Assembly (NCBI GenBank): GCA_029255685.2
Contig: CM055314.2
Span: 2,560,399 to 2,624,398 of the forward strand
Length of the DNA: 64,000 nucleotides
Direction: 5' to 3'
Source: Silene conica
Taxonomy: Eukaryota; Streptophyta; Magnoliopsida; Caryophyllales; Caryophyllaceae
This document shows, one piece after another, positions 50,302 through 62,135 of this stretch (its first letter is position 1; every line of letters begins with the position of its first letter). The notes beneath the pieces are model-generated. The model was not told the DNA's origin, made no database searches, and saw only the letters and a list, made by a program, of their open reading frames with translations. The translations under genes were made by a program, and so were the position numbers.

Positions 50302-52650
50302 CTAAAACTGGGACAAACTTCCTTTATGTTGATCATCTTCAACAGCAGAGAACAGCCCAAAATCATTACCATTCCTGGCTGAACAATTTGCTCGAATTTC
50401 CCCTTGCGTCCCGGTCAATACACCGAGTTGTCCCATTTTCAAGATAGCATTCACAAACTTCTCAAAGAACAAGCTTTGATTGTTGGCAAAACTAGAGACA
50501 ATACCCTTTGTCCTTGAATCGGTAAATAATGTTTGATCCGACGTAAACAACCCTTGTCCCTTAACAAGGTCGACGTAGTACTGGTTATCGAACTTGTTAG
50601 GGGTACGAATGTCTAGTACTGTTGTATTGTCCGTGTTTGAGGTCGGGCACGTGACTTTAAGGTTTTTTGCAAAGGTTTGCTCGATTGTCGAGTCTTGGGT
50701 AGGATAGAGTCGATCAGTGAAGGAGTTGCAATGGCCACGACCGATGGTGTGGCCTCCTGAGAGAGCCACGACATCGGTTGGGTCGAGCTTTTTGGTTCCG
50801 AGGGCGTTAAGAAGGGTTGTAGTGTTGCTTTTGGGTGATGGTAGATTGGCTAGTGTCGACGCTGTCGATGCAAAGTTTAGGCTATCCTTACGTCCGTATG
50901 GGATGTCGTAGTATGGCCCACCAGACTGCAAAATCATTAAGTTAGTGGAAAGCTGATTTGACAGAGTCTTAGAATTTGAGAGTTTTACTGATAATGATAA
51001 TATTACCCTAAACTAAATGTAATGGCGTGTAAGTTTAAAGAAAATTAAGCATGGATATCATAGTATGGCCCACCAGACTGCAAAATTATTAAGTTAGTGA
51101 AAAGCTGATATGACATAGTCTTAGAATTTGAGAGTCTTACTGATAGTGATAATGTTAACCTAAACTAAATGTAATGGCATGTAAGTTTAAAGAAAATTAA
51201 GCATGAATATCGTACCAGACTGCAAAATCAATAAGTTAGTGAAAAGCTGATGTGGCAGAGTCTTAAGACTTTGGGAAGTCTTATTGATAATGTTACCCTA
51301 AACTGAAATGTAATGGCGTGTAAGTTTAAAGAAAATTAAGCACGGAGTATAATGTAATGAATACCAAATAAACGGAATCACGAGCGGCAAGGGCAGTAAG
51401 ATCGGCACAAGAGACGGTTCGACCGCAAGTACGTTGGACAAGAGCACGAAGATCGTTGATAATTTGAAATGCTTGAGGCCTCAAAGACAAGTTTGGTGGT
51501 GCGTTTTGCTCACTCGGGCCACTGGCTGATCCATCTAGCAATACTGATCCGTCACAACCCTGTATCATTTTCAAATTACTAACTTAACATCATTCGATAA
51601 TAACTTGACCTTTGTAGAATTTTATCCAACAACCCTCATTGCTAAATTAATCTCATAGGACTCGACTCGTCATTTTTAATATCGTACTTACATGGATAAA
51701 GTCTAGAGCTGTTCATGGGCGGTACCATTCGAAAACCTGGGTCATCTAGCCCAAACTTTTACCGGGCTTGGACTTTATCTTTTTGAAAAAATGGGTCAGA
51801 GTCCAACCCAGCGCAACCCATTTTAGTAAATGGGTTAGGCACGGATAAGAGAAATGTAAAACGGACTGATCCATCCGGCCCGCTAAAGTAATATGAGCAA
51901 TTAGTATAATTAATTTTTACTTAGTTTTTACTCTGGTTTGAATTTTGGAACTTAATATTCATATGATCAAGTTAGTCGTCTTTCTATTTTGTATATTGAT
52001 GTTAAGAACCAAGAACTTAATTCAATATCATCTTTACAAGTTTATCGCGTTGTTAATCTTAATTAATAATTTCTCAGAAGTTAACAAAAAAATATGAGCC
52101 CAATAATTTCTCAGAAGTTAACAAAAAAAGTATGAGCCCAGCAGCCCACGGGTTGTCCGAATTTAGCAGTTGGGCGGGTAAAGGCAAGCAAAAGTAGGCC
52201 GTTATTTTGCGCCAGCCCGCCCGCTATAGTCTTATGGGACATATTTTTCTCTTTCTGCCCAGCCTATATCTGACCAAAACCCGCAGTTAGACAACTCTAG
52301 ATAAGACTTAAGTATATTTTAGTTAGTCCTATTCATTTTACTTATGTCTCATTTATCGTATTTCACCTTATTAAACTTAAGACAATACAACGACCTAAAA
52401 CATAAAGACGAACCTGAACAAAGCAATCATGAAAATGAAGGCGAAGCAAACCAGCGGATTGCGTAATATCCTGCTTAAAGACATTAGCCAAATGACCTCT
52501 AACAATGGCTTCTAATTTAGGGCAACTAGAAGAGTAAAAATTGTAAGACAATCCCTTTACTACGGGTGGTAATACATTACTACTACTTTCACTACATTTG
52601 CTCATTAAACCAACCATAACTATGAATAATAGTGTTAAATAAGTAGCCAT
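50302..52650 (-). CDS. Class III peroxidase B (secreted, haem), 351 aa
   Basis: Exons 52650-52414, 51559-51365 and 50925-50302 with canonical borders, phase 0. Signal peptide MATYLTLLFIVMVGLMSKC, distal site [20 protein letters not shown], proximal site DVVALSGGHTIGRGHC and the family cysteines are all present, so the enzyme looks active. Exon 2 (195 nt) and exon 3 (624 nt) have exactly the same lengths as in A and C, which supports tandem duplication of one ancestor. Closer in sequence to C than to A (shared KNLKVTCPT, RNGNDFGL, end SQF). Intron 1 holds a hAT-like element. Intron 2 holds a three-fold tandem repeat that includes the splice acceptor. Confidence 0.93.
50901..51343 (-). repeat. 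Three-fold tandem repeat of the intron 2 / exon 3 border of peroxidase B
   Basis: Units at 50901-51052, 51053-51204 and 51205-51343 (152, 152 and 139 bp) each contain caccagactgcaaaat or a shortened form, that is, the splice acceptor tgcag followed by the first codons of exon 3. They also share gtaagtttaaagaaaattaa. Only the unit next to exon 3 continues into a full exon. Units 2 and 3 therefore provide decoy acceptors inside the intron. Confidence 0.85.
51704..52299. mobile_element. hAT-like non-autonomous element in intron 1 of peroxidase B
   Basis: Ends tagagctgttcatgggc and (reverse complement) tagagttgtctaactgcggg, with GC-rich cccgcccgc words near the ends, typical of plant hAT derivatives. 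The 8-bp flanks are only partly alike, so the boundary is tentative. Confidence 0.5.
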
Positions 52651-52788
52651 TGTTGTTAAGGTTTTATTTTGTGTGTGTCTGTGTTTGGTTTAAGTTGGAA
52701 TGAGTATAGTGATTAGTGAGTACTAGAATGGTAGATTTTATAGGCTAAAAAAGTGAAGAAATGATGAAAGTTGATGTGTTTTTAAATT

Positions 52789-52984
52789 CACAAATTCTTA
52801 TTTGCAACGGCACTATCCGTCGCAAGCTTGTGACCGATACCGTTTCCTCTCACAAAATACCCACTTTTTCTCTCTCTTCAACACTATTCATGTGGTCCCC
52901 TTTTTTCACTAACTCATTTTTTACCCATTTTATCTCACAAAATATCCGTCACAAGTGACGACCCGTCACAAGCAAGACTTACTA
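52789..52984 (+). mobile_element. MULE-type MITE, family A, upstream of peroxidase B
   Basis: 196 bp, starts cacaaattcttatttgcaac and ends gcaagacttacta. 9-bp duplication ttttaaatt / ttttaaagt (52780-52788, 52985-52993), 8 of 9. Nearly identical to the copy at 18984. It starts about 140 bp upstream of the peroxidase B start codon, within its likely promoter. Confidence 0.85.
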
Positions 52985-53103
52985 TTTTAAAGTACATGTT
53001 GTAGTTGAAGTAGTAGTATTGATTATAGTAGCACATCACTTTTGGCTACTTTTGTTACAGTTTAATATTGACTGACTAGAGGCGGCCAACCTAGTTAAAC
53101 CAG

Positions 53104-53288
53104 CACAAATTCTCATTTGCGACGGGTATATCCGTTGCAAACTTGCGACGGGTACTATTTTATCTCACAAAATATTCACTTTTTTTCTCTCCCATGTGAT
53201 GTCCTTTCTCAACTAACTCATTTTCTATCCATTTTATCTCACAAAATATCCGTTATAAATGGTCACCCGCCACAAGCAAGACTTACTA
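53104..53288 (+). mobile_element. MULE-type MITE, family A
   Basis: 185 bp, starts cacaaattctcatttgcgac and ends gcaagacttacta. 9-bp duplication ttaaaccag / ttaaaccaa (53095-53103, 53289-53297), 8 of 9. Same orientation as the copy 120 bp away. Confidence 0.85.
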
Positions 53289-53321
53289 TTAAACCAATAA
53301 GCGCACGACAGTTTCCTCGAA

Positions 53322-53427
53322 ACACAAATTCTCATTAAAAACGGACACTATCCGTTACAAGCTGAGGATAGATAGTGTCCGTCTCACATAATGCAAGTTG
53401 CACCTATCCATCACAAGCAAGACTCTT
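53322..53427 (+). mobile_element. Short family A MITE derivative, intact copy
   Basis: About 106 bp, starts acacaaattctcatt and ends gcaagactctta. It contains gtctcacataatgcaagttg, which is the uninterrupted form of the site occupied by the Helitron at 19272-19878. Confidence 0.6.
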
Positions 53428-53630
53428 AGATCAATTAAAGTGCTAAATTACATTGATAAATCGGGTAGTGTTTTGGTGTCCGGACATGTGTTTGCTGCCA
53501 TCATTTTTCTTCTCTGCACCTTGTGGTAATAATTGTCACTCTATCAACGAATATTTGCGTTCTTTAATTGACGATTCCTTTGCTCAACACTACGCACGCC
53601 CACTACAATACATTCTACTTTCACTATGTA

Positions 53631-54925
53631 CTAGTTTTACGCCCGTGCAGAAAATGCACGGGTTTAATTCTATTAAACTAAAAAAATAAAAATAAAAAGG
53701 TAAATATATTTAATAAAAAATATAATTTTAGTAATGCAAGTATATCAATGTAAAAAATAAAAAAAAAATTACGTTTAACTTAGACGTAAGTAAAAACAAC
53801 GCATCTGCTTGACATTATAAAATTATAGAAATTTTTATGTAGGACAACGCTATCGGTTTAAATTTAAGACGGATCAAATATACATATGTAGGATGAATAA
53901 GACAAAAAAAGCATTATGTATGGCGAAAATAAAATATTTTTCCTATACCTCATGGGGAGTGATACTGACCCATTTTAATTTTAAGACGGAAAATTGCCGG
54001 TAAAAATATCTATAGATTTTAAAATTATACTTACGGTTTAAATTATAAGTTCATAATCATCGTAGTGAACCCAAACTATTATTTGTCCGACTCTCTAACT
54101 ACCTAAAATCTCCGACCATATAAAATAAACCTATCTATTTTATGTACATTTAAGACGGACTTACATATTTTTGTTGATTATCAATTCTCAACAATTTTAA
54201 TTTGTTGATTTCCAGTACTTGAATACATTAATTTTCGCCAATTTATATATTACAGAATTATATTTGATATTTACTTTTTGTTTCTATTTTATACTCATTG
54301 TCACTCAATTTAATCATTTTAATTGTTGCATGTTAAATTAATATTAACAATTTTTTAAATCTTGGAATATACTATATTTGTAAAGTCTAGGCGTCCCCAT
54401 CATATTATTATTATATTTAATTTATACCTTTAATTTATGTAAAATTAGTTAACTTATTATTTGATCATCAAAGATTTGATTTTTACAGTTGAAATTAAAG
54501 TTAGGATTTCGGAAGATTTCATATTTCAATGTATGATTATAGATTAGTAAGTCTTGCTTGTGACGGCTCACCATTTGTGACGGATATTTTGTGAGAAAAT
54601 GGATACAAAATGAGTTAGTTGAGAAAGGGAACCACACGAATAGTGTCGGAGAGAGAGAAAAAGTGGGTATTTTGTAAGAGAAAACGGTATCCGTCACAAG
54701 CTTGTGACGAATACCGCCGTCACAAGTGAGAATTTGTGATTATAGATTGTAACTTATTTAATTACGGAAAGTAGTGAAAAAATTAAATTGATGAAAGTTT
54801 GAAGAGAAATAATTAATTATGTAGAATGAACATGGTGGACCATACTTTAATTAAATTTTTTTCACTTCCTAATTTTGATGACCAATAAAAACTCTCTAAA
54901 ATCTATCTCTTTTATAGTAAAGAGA
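53631..54925 (-). mobile_element. Non-autonomous Helitron with nested MITE
   Basis: In minus orientation the 5' end TCTCTTTACTATAAAAGAG follows a host A (complement of 54926). The 3' end has the hairpin cccgtgca ... tgcacggg and CTAG (complement of 53631-53634) before a host T. No Rep/helicase coding. The family A MITE 54545-54738 sits inside. Confidence 0.8.
54545..54738 (-). mobile_element. MULE-type MITE, family A, nested in a Helitron
   Basis: 194 bp, reads tagtaagtcttgcttgtgac to gagaatttgtg, flanked by a perfect 9-bp duplication attatagat (54536-54544 and 54739-54747). Opposite orientation to the other intact copies, except the one at 4028. Confidence 0.9.
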
Positions 54926-55781
54926 TTTGTTTCATTGTTTATAAAATACTTCTTCCAGGCCAACTTACATTTCATCTGACCTATAGTGTAATAACCGTAT
55001 TTATATATATATATTCCATTTTAGAAATGGGGGCCGGTGAGATCTGAAAACATGACCTTTTTTGTCTCATTCCTGTGATATTATGTCAATAAATCATTTC
55101 AATCAAAAGTTTAAACTGATCGTTGATGTCTCAAGATCAATTTTATACTCTAATCGCATTGACCTGACTTAAAATGACCCGATCCGAAACCATCCGCTCA
55201 AAGTTGACCCGATCTGAAACCATTCGTTAAAAAATGACTTGAGAAAATATAACTCTAATTGACCAACAAAAAATTTGAAATGACTAATTTAAAAAAAAAA
55301 AAAAACTTAATATTATTATTTACGTTAAAAATAAAGAATAAATTATCAAAGCTCAACTAAAAATAAGAAATAACACTAAACATACTTTTTTATCTCTTAA
55401 TCATTGACCCGACCAACATACCGAAATCTGAACTAACCCGAATCGACCAGAACTAACTCGATAATATAGTAGACATGAATCTGACCCGAATTGACCCGAC
55501 CCTAACCAGACCTAATTGATCTGTTTAACGGGTCTACACTCTTTTATAGTATCAGTTTCATCTTTGATTTTCTTCAACAATACCAATCTGTTTCATCCAA
55601 TGTAAAATAGGAAGTATCATGTTGTTGTGAAGGAGATGATGAAGAACAACCATAACAAACAATTTTCGAGTTGAAAAGTTTCTTATTATGACTTGACAAT
55701 ACCCAATCTTGCAGAAATCTCAATAACATTTTGTTCTCATAGATTTGATGTGTTTTAATTTGCTTCTTTTATATGTTCATA
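54926..55781. other. Spacer between two Helitrons
   Basis: About 55140-55540 carries many gacccgatc / cccgaccc words in both orientations, like the decayed hAT-type elements elsewhere in the window. No gene seen. Confidence 0.4.
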
Positions 55782-56353
55782 CTAGTTTTAAACCCGTGCA
55801 AATTGCACGGTATGCTGTTTTAAAGTTTGTTATTATAATAATTGCTTATTCTTTTTGTTTTCCTTTTTAGATGAATTAAATTTACGTTAATATATTTCAG
55901 ACAATTATGGTTTTCATCTTTGTCGTACTTTTTTAAAAAAATGTGTAAAATAAAAATTAAATGAACATACGTCTGATAATATATACTTTTATTAATAATC
56001 AATTAATCACGCAAAAAATGTTTTAATAATGTTTCAAATTTTGTATGTTTGGTTTATTATTGTTGTAAATTGTTATTAATTATAATATTTTAATCATCTA
56101 AATAAATTGTGGTCTAATTATCACAACATCTATTTCTAATTAATTGATGTATATAAAAATGTGCGTAATGTTTCGTAATCTACGATTTTAGACATTTATT
56201 TGGAATACGTAGAATATTAGGCGATTATTGTGCAGGGAAATTAGAAGTTATTGTGCGGGACCCACCTGAGTGAATTAAGAAAAAAAAAATTAGAAGTTGG
56301 ATGTATGACGTGGCGCAACCACAGCCTGATAAATGTTTCAGAATTTGTATAGA
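55782..56353 (-). mobile_element. Short non-autonomous Helitron downstream of peroxidase C
   Basis: 3' end (minus strand): hairpin cccgtgca / tgcacgg followed by CTAG (complement of 55782-55785) and T. A plausible 5' end, A|TCTATACAAATTC, lies at 56353. About 570 bp, no coding capacity. The 5' boundary is less certain than the 3' one. Confidence 0.65.
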
Positions 56354-58351
56354 TTAGATAGAACGAACTCAAGGATAATTTGTTTCTTTGATATGTTCAC
56401 TAAAGAAAGACATAGGTAAAATTGAAAATTTTACGTTTATTGAAATACAACAAAATTATCCAAAAGTCTCGTAGCGTGATCTCACACTTGTAATTAAACA
56501 AACACAAAACATAATCATAATCTAAAACTGTGAGAAACTTCCTTGTTGTTGATCATCTTCCACAATAGACCATAACCCAAAATCATTCCCATTTCTTGCT
56601 GAACAATTTGCACGAATTTCGCCTTGTCCGCCCGTCAATACACCGAGTTGACCCATCTTCAACATCGCGTTCACAAACTTTTCAAAGAACAAGCTTTGAT
56701 TAAGCGCAAAGCTAGTGACAATGCCCCTAGTCCGCGAGTCAGTGTACAATGTTTGATCGGACGTAAACAAACCTTGACGGTTCATGAGGTCTACATAGTA
56801 CTTATTGTCAAATTTGTTAGGAGTACGTAGGTCTAAATTCGTGGTATTGTTTGTGGTCGCGGTTGGACACGTGACTTTAAGGTTTTTAGCGAATGTTTGG
56901 TCCATCACATTGTCTTGTGACGGGTAGAGTCGATTGGTGAAGGATGTGCAATGGCCACGGCCGATGGTATGCCCACCTGACAGGGCTACCACGTCCGTGG
57001 CGTCCAACTTTTTCTTACCGAGGGAGTCGAGGAGCGTCGTTGTGTTGCTTGTTGGTGCCGGTAGATTGGCTAGGGTCACGTCTCTTGTTGCGAAGTTTAG
57101 ACTATCCTTTCTTCCGAAGGGAACGTCATAGTATGGTCCACCCGACTGTCAAATTGCATGGGATTAAAAGTATGAATTACGAAAATAAAATTTCACATAA
57201 TTATCGAATAATTCGAAGGCCCTCAATATAAATGGTTATGGCATGGCTCGAAAACATTGAGTATATATACATGGAGATTATTAGGTATATATTACTAATT
57301 TTTCATAATTTATATGAACACATGGCCCAAAAACATTGAGTTCCAGTTCGCACGCTGGCCTGCGCTTGGTCATAGCCGCCCAGAATAAAGTTATAAATAT
57401 GGTTTTTTTTACTCTTGTAATTACGTTCCATATAGATCTAATAAAGTTAGAGGGTGTATTAATTATCTAATAAAATTACGTAATTTTGTTAAATATAATA
57501 CATAGTAAAGTTAGAGAATCAATTTATGAATTATCTAATAAAATTATAACTTTGTTAAATCTCTTGATTTCCAATCTAAAATTAATGTAACATTTTTATT
57601 AAGCGTAAATATGAAAAGAAAAAATTGATACAAATTATTCATAAATCGTTATTTATCACGAAGTAATATTTACATTCAAAACATAAACGTAAATTTTACG
57701 TACGAAATATAAACATTGACGGTTTTTTAATAATTAATTGAATTTTTTTAGCCGTGGGTCCCACCTTTATTGTTTTAAAAAAAATAAAGAAAATTATTTG
57801 ATGACATGGTTTCACAAAATTGTTTAAAATGTTATTGTATTTATATTGATAAGATGATTTTGTAACTATTAACATGGAGTAGATCTTTTTTTACGACAAT
57901 ATTATTGTCCTAAGTTTAGACAGGTTAACTTACTTGTGTATAAGAAAAATTAGTATATTTATCTCATATACATAAATGATTTGATATTTAGCCCGTTTTA
58001 AAACTAAGACCAATAATTTTGTTTTATACGAAATTTTCCAAATTACGTGAAGGTGATAACGATCTAAAGTTAGGGGTAGGTGAGGAATAGTCGTAAGTAC
58101 TAAGTAGTGGAGTACGTAGATAATAAGAAAATATTAAAAGATGAGGTGAATAAAATAATAAGTCAAAGAATTGAAATTAGTGTAGTTTTAGGTTCAAACA
58201 TTCTACAAGTATTATTGTAAACTAATTGCGACGATATAGGGACAAAGCACATGGGTCTCATGACTCTCATCTCATCAACTCGATAATTCAATAGTGTTTT
58301 CTATTGATTGTAGTTGGTAGTAGACTATAATACAAGTAGCTATTGCTAGAG

Positions 58352-58695
58352 CTGTACAATGGGTCGGGCCGGGTTGGGCTGGGTCAAGAAAAGTTAGTCC
58401 TGACACATCCCTAAAATAAGGTCGGGCTGGGCTGAGAAAAGTCAGCTCTGGCCCACCACTGTGGGGTTGTTAGTTGTGTAAGTGGGCTGATTTGTGTTAG
58501 TTGTGTTCGTGGGTTGGGCCGGGGCCAGGCCTGGTTGAATTTTGCACAAGGCTACTGATCGGCTGGGCTGACAACATCCGGCCTAACCCTGGCCCTATTC
58601 GCTATCGGGGGATGGCCCAGCCTTGACCCTGTGTGGGCTAGAAAAAAAGGCCCATGTGGTCGGGTCGGGTCGGGCTGCCCGCTACGTTGTCTAGC
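58352..58695. mobile_element. hAT-like non-autonomous element in intron 2 of peroxidase C
   Basis: Ends tagagctgtacaatgggtcg and (reverse complement) tagagctagacaacgtagcg with GC-rich ggccgggttgggctggg words inside. The ends resemble 51704-52299. No clear 8-bp duplication was seen. Confidence 0.5.
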
Positions 58696-59383
58696 TCTAT
58701 GTATGACTACGTACAATATAATCTTATTGAGGAATGTAGCCGTTTTTCATTCTCGCAAAATATTGATACATAGCATCGTGATATCTTAAAAAAAGTAATA
58801 TGCCATTATTATTAAAGTTTAATATATAATTAGTATTTATAGACCAGGTATTATATTCGCCGCATTTTCAAAATTAATACCTGAAAATTATCTAGCTCAT
58901 TTTAAAAACAAGCTTCAATCAAAGACTTTTTAGATCCAAAATATTTTTGTTAAAATGATATCTTGACGTTATACATAGTCAACATAGACCTTATGTAAAG
59001 GTAGTCGCCCACCCGCCCTATAAACAATACGTAGATGCTGGTAGTACTAATCAAAGGAGCGCTCTTCATTAAAATAAGCCTCAGCTTTCTAACATAGTTA
59101 AGATGTAAAATGTATCATTCAATTTAACGACTAAACAAATTAATTTACGGAGAAATTATTAGAACGGAAACATACCAAATAAACGGAATCGCGAGCAGCA
59201 AGAGCGGTAAGATCAGCACACGAGACGACTCGACCACACTCTCGTTGAACAAGTTGTCTAATCCGGTTTATAATTTGAAACGCTTCAGGCCTCAACGATA
59301 AATTCGGAGGTGCATTTTGCTCACTTGGTCCACTCGCTGACCCGTCCAATAATACGGACCCATCACATCCCTACACCATTCAA

Positions 59384-60479
59384 CTAGTTTTATGCCCGTA
59401 CAAAAAATGTACGGGTCTATTTCTAAAAATTTCGTAAATATATTAAAAAAATAGTACAAATATAATTTAATATGAACTTAAATGAGGAATATATAAATTA
59501 TGAATTCGGGGATGATTTTGACTCCAAATAATTGATTTACTGGTATAATTAAATTTTTTTTAATGATTATATAAATTGAAATAAATAATCATGACATTAT
59601 GAAATAAAATTGAACCATATAAAATAGATAAAGAAATTGTATTGTAATTCTATATCTTACCCTTTAAAGAACTTACTCTCTAAATGAAAGTAAAATGATA
59701 GAAATATTTTTAATAGCAGTCTCTTAAAATTTGTGGATGATTTTATAAAGAAATTTAATAATGTATTGTTATTAAGACCATCTTTTTACTCGATGTTAAC
59801 GTAGTTTTAATTGACTAATTCTCGAAGGTTGTTATATTTTATTAAAAATCGTAAATTTATATTTTTTTTTTGTTAATTTAATGGGTTGGGTTTATTTGAT
59901 CTTATTCAAAAAAAAATTGATCTGCGTTTCTTTCATTTTTTAATCTACGTTTTTTTGTTAATTTTTATCTCGTGTATTTTTTTCATTTTTTTAATTTTAT
60001 GGGTTGGGTTTATTTGATCTTATTCAAAAATCTTTGATCTACGTTACTTTCATTTTTTAATTTACGTTTCTTTGTTAATTTTTATCTCCTCGTGTATTTT
60101 TTTCATTTTTTTAGATATACGTATGTTTGTTAATTTTTAACCCTTTAATTTGTATAGTTTTTTTCGTTTTTTTTCGTTTTTCATACCTCTAAAAATTTGT
60201 TAATTACTTCTAATTGTCCAACTTTTTTTAATATTGTTGAATGGGTAGAATTTTCGTGATTTTTTTATTTTCGAATTTGGAGTAAAGATGTTTTTTTTTT
60301 ATTATGGAGATAAAAATTATTTGTAACTTTAGAATGTTAAATGGAGAAAAGTAAAATGAAGAAAAATTAAAGCTCCTTGTGTGAGTGGTGGGACCTGGCG
60401 AGAAAGAAGGTTTTTAATTTCCTAAAATTAAGCAACCAATGAAAAAACAGGAAAAGTTGTTCCTTTTATTGATAAGGGA
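59384..60479 (-). mobile_element. Non-autonomous Helitron in intron 1 of peroxidase C, 13 bp from the exon 2 acceptor
   Basis: 3' end (minus strand): hairpin cccgtaca / tgtacggg, then CTAG (complement of 59384-59387) and host T. 5' end A|TCCCTTATCAATAAAAGG at 60479. A second Helitron-like 5' end, A|TCCCCTATCTATAAAAGG, lies at 61375, so a related, possibly truncated copy may follow. The CTAG is separated from the splice acceptor tag at 59371-59373 by only ten bases. Confidence 0.75.
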
Positions 60480-61375
60480 TTTAAGCTAAAACCGTATATA
60501 ATAAAACAGTATTGTATATTTTTGTTGACCCCAACTATTTTTGAGCTTGTAAAAATATATATTTTGGGCTACTAATAGACAACCATAAAAACATGGATCG
60601 ATATAGATTCATGAGTCGACAATATCACCTAATAAAAATAATTATTACTCGTATTATTTTATGTTGCCTTAATTTACCATTTCGCAAAATTCTACTTTAC
60701 GACGGTCGCACATGCGACCAGTAGGAAAGTGATCACATTTTGATACGTAGTGACCACTTTTGATTGAATAGTGACCTTTTTTTTCATATTTTTGGAAATA
60801 TAGATATTTTTAGGATTTATTTTTCATCAAAATCTTAAAATTTGGGCCTCGTCTTAAATTTAATGTATATGTTTATATAGTATATAAATTTGCTTTTATA
60901 CATTTTAATTGTCACAAATTATAGAGTAATATGGTCTCATATAAAAAGTTGTTCCTTCAGTGCTAATAAACGATTTTTCTTTTTATATATGTTGATCGTC
61001 TTATTGTATGAGAGTATGAGACCGTTCATACAAAAATTCTAATTTAATTTTAATTGTCAAGGTATCCAAGAGGTTAATTTTCCGGAATTGTAATTTTTTT
61101 TTTATTAAAATTTGTTGTCCCCTATATAAATTTCCGATTTTTTTAAAATTTTCTTTTATGGTAAGGTTGAATGTGATTAATTTTTTTTATCATAAGCTTT
61201 TTAACATATGAATATGTATATGAAAAATAATAAGAAATGAGGAGAGAGGGTAATTAATTGGAGAGAGAGTAAGTGGTGAGAGTGGGGTGGGTTAATGTGT
61301 AAAAAAAAAAAGTAAAAAGTAAAAATTTCGGCCAATCACAAGCTTAGAAAAGACCTTCCTTTTATAGATAGGGGA
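60480..61375 (-). mobile_element. Possible truncated Helitron copy
   Basis: The right end matches the Helitron 5' terminus (61375), and the sequence just inside it resembles that inside 60479 (aagtggtgagagtgg, ccaatcacaagc). No CTAG hairpin terminates it on the left. It may be a copy that lost its 3' end, or the outer half of a nested pair. Confidence 0.4.
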
Positions 61376-61628
61376 TTACTAACATAAACACTAACGCAAT
61401 TATAGATACTACCCTGTTCGAGAGGGAGACTGCATGATGCTCGCCTTTACTAGGAAATAAAAAATAAATAAACTTTATAATTTTTCATTTAAATTTCCGC
61501 TTCCCTAACTTCAAATCTTGTCTCGGGCTACTGAGTGATACTCGGTAACTTTGGATTACAAAATGGTACATAACTACGAGTATTTGTTTTATGGAGTATA
61601 ACAAAATGTTATCAATTAAACAGGAAAC

Positions 61629-61826
61629 CAAGTGGCGTTGATGTAGTGATAACTGGGTTAAACTTTAAAACTTGCAGAAATGCAGGAGTTGAGAGGTCTC
61701 AGGTTAGATTATCAGCTAAAGCGATGACCACTTGGCCACTGTAGCCCCAGAAAAGGGTGGTTTACGTGGTCCATGTGGTGGTGCGAAAATGCATGAGCCC
61801 GGGATTAAACCGCGTTACAAAAAGAA
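61629..61826 (+). mobile_element. tRNA-derived SINE, second copy, in intron 1 of peroxidase C
   Basis: The words gagaggtctcaggttagatt, cttggccactgtagcccc and ggtccatgtggtggtgcg match the reverse complement of 43491-43658. The B-box region is damaged (ggttagatta where the other copy has ggttcgactc). It ends in an A-rich tail. Target duplication not identified. Confidence 0.65.
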
Positions 61827-62126
61827 AAACTTGCATGAAAGATCATTATTTGTACGTCAACAAGTTCTATATAAGACCGTATTGCAGTATTTATAATTTT
61901 AACGGACCCATTCGTCAAAGTTTGTAAAACAATTCCAAATCAAGCTAGGAATCCTAAATTCATTTTACAGAAGACTTAATCATTTACTATTTTAACAATA
62001 ACAAATACGAAAGTTGGTAAATTTTATAGAAAGTAATAATATATAGTGGATATATATAGGTTATACCTGAACAAAGCAATCATGGAAGTGAAGGCGGAGC
62101 AAACCAGCAGATTGAGTAATATCAAG

Positions 62127-62135
62127 CTTAAAAAC
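62127..62135. repeat. Left 9-bp target duplication of the Pack-MULE
   Basis: cttaaaaac, repeated exactly at 63856-63864 on the other side of the element. On the coding strand it reads gtttttaag, encoding part of VFK in peroxidase C. Confidence 0.95.

Noticed and set aside
51053..51343. Extra partial peroxidase exons upstream of exon 3 in gene B
   Set aside because: Only the first few codons and the acceptor are repeated. These are tandem repeat units, not additional exons.
56934..57231. Plus-strand frames opposite the peroxidase C exon 3 (similar ones opposite A and B)
   Set aside because: Antisense shadows of the conserved peroxidase coding sequence. They recur at the same place in all three genes.
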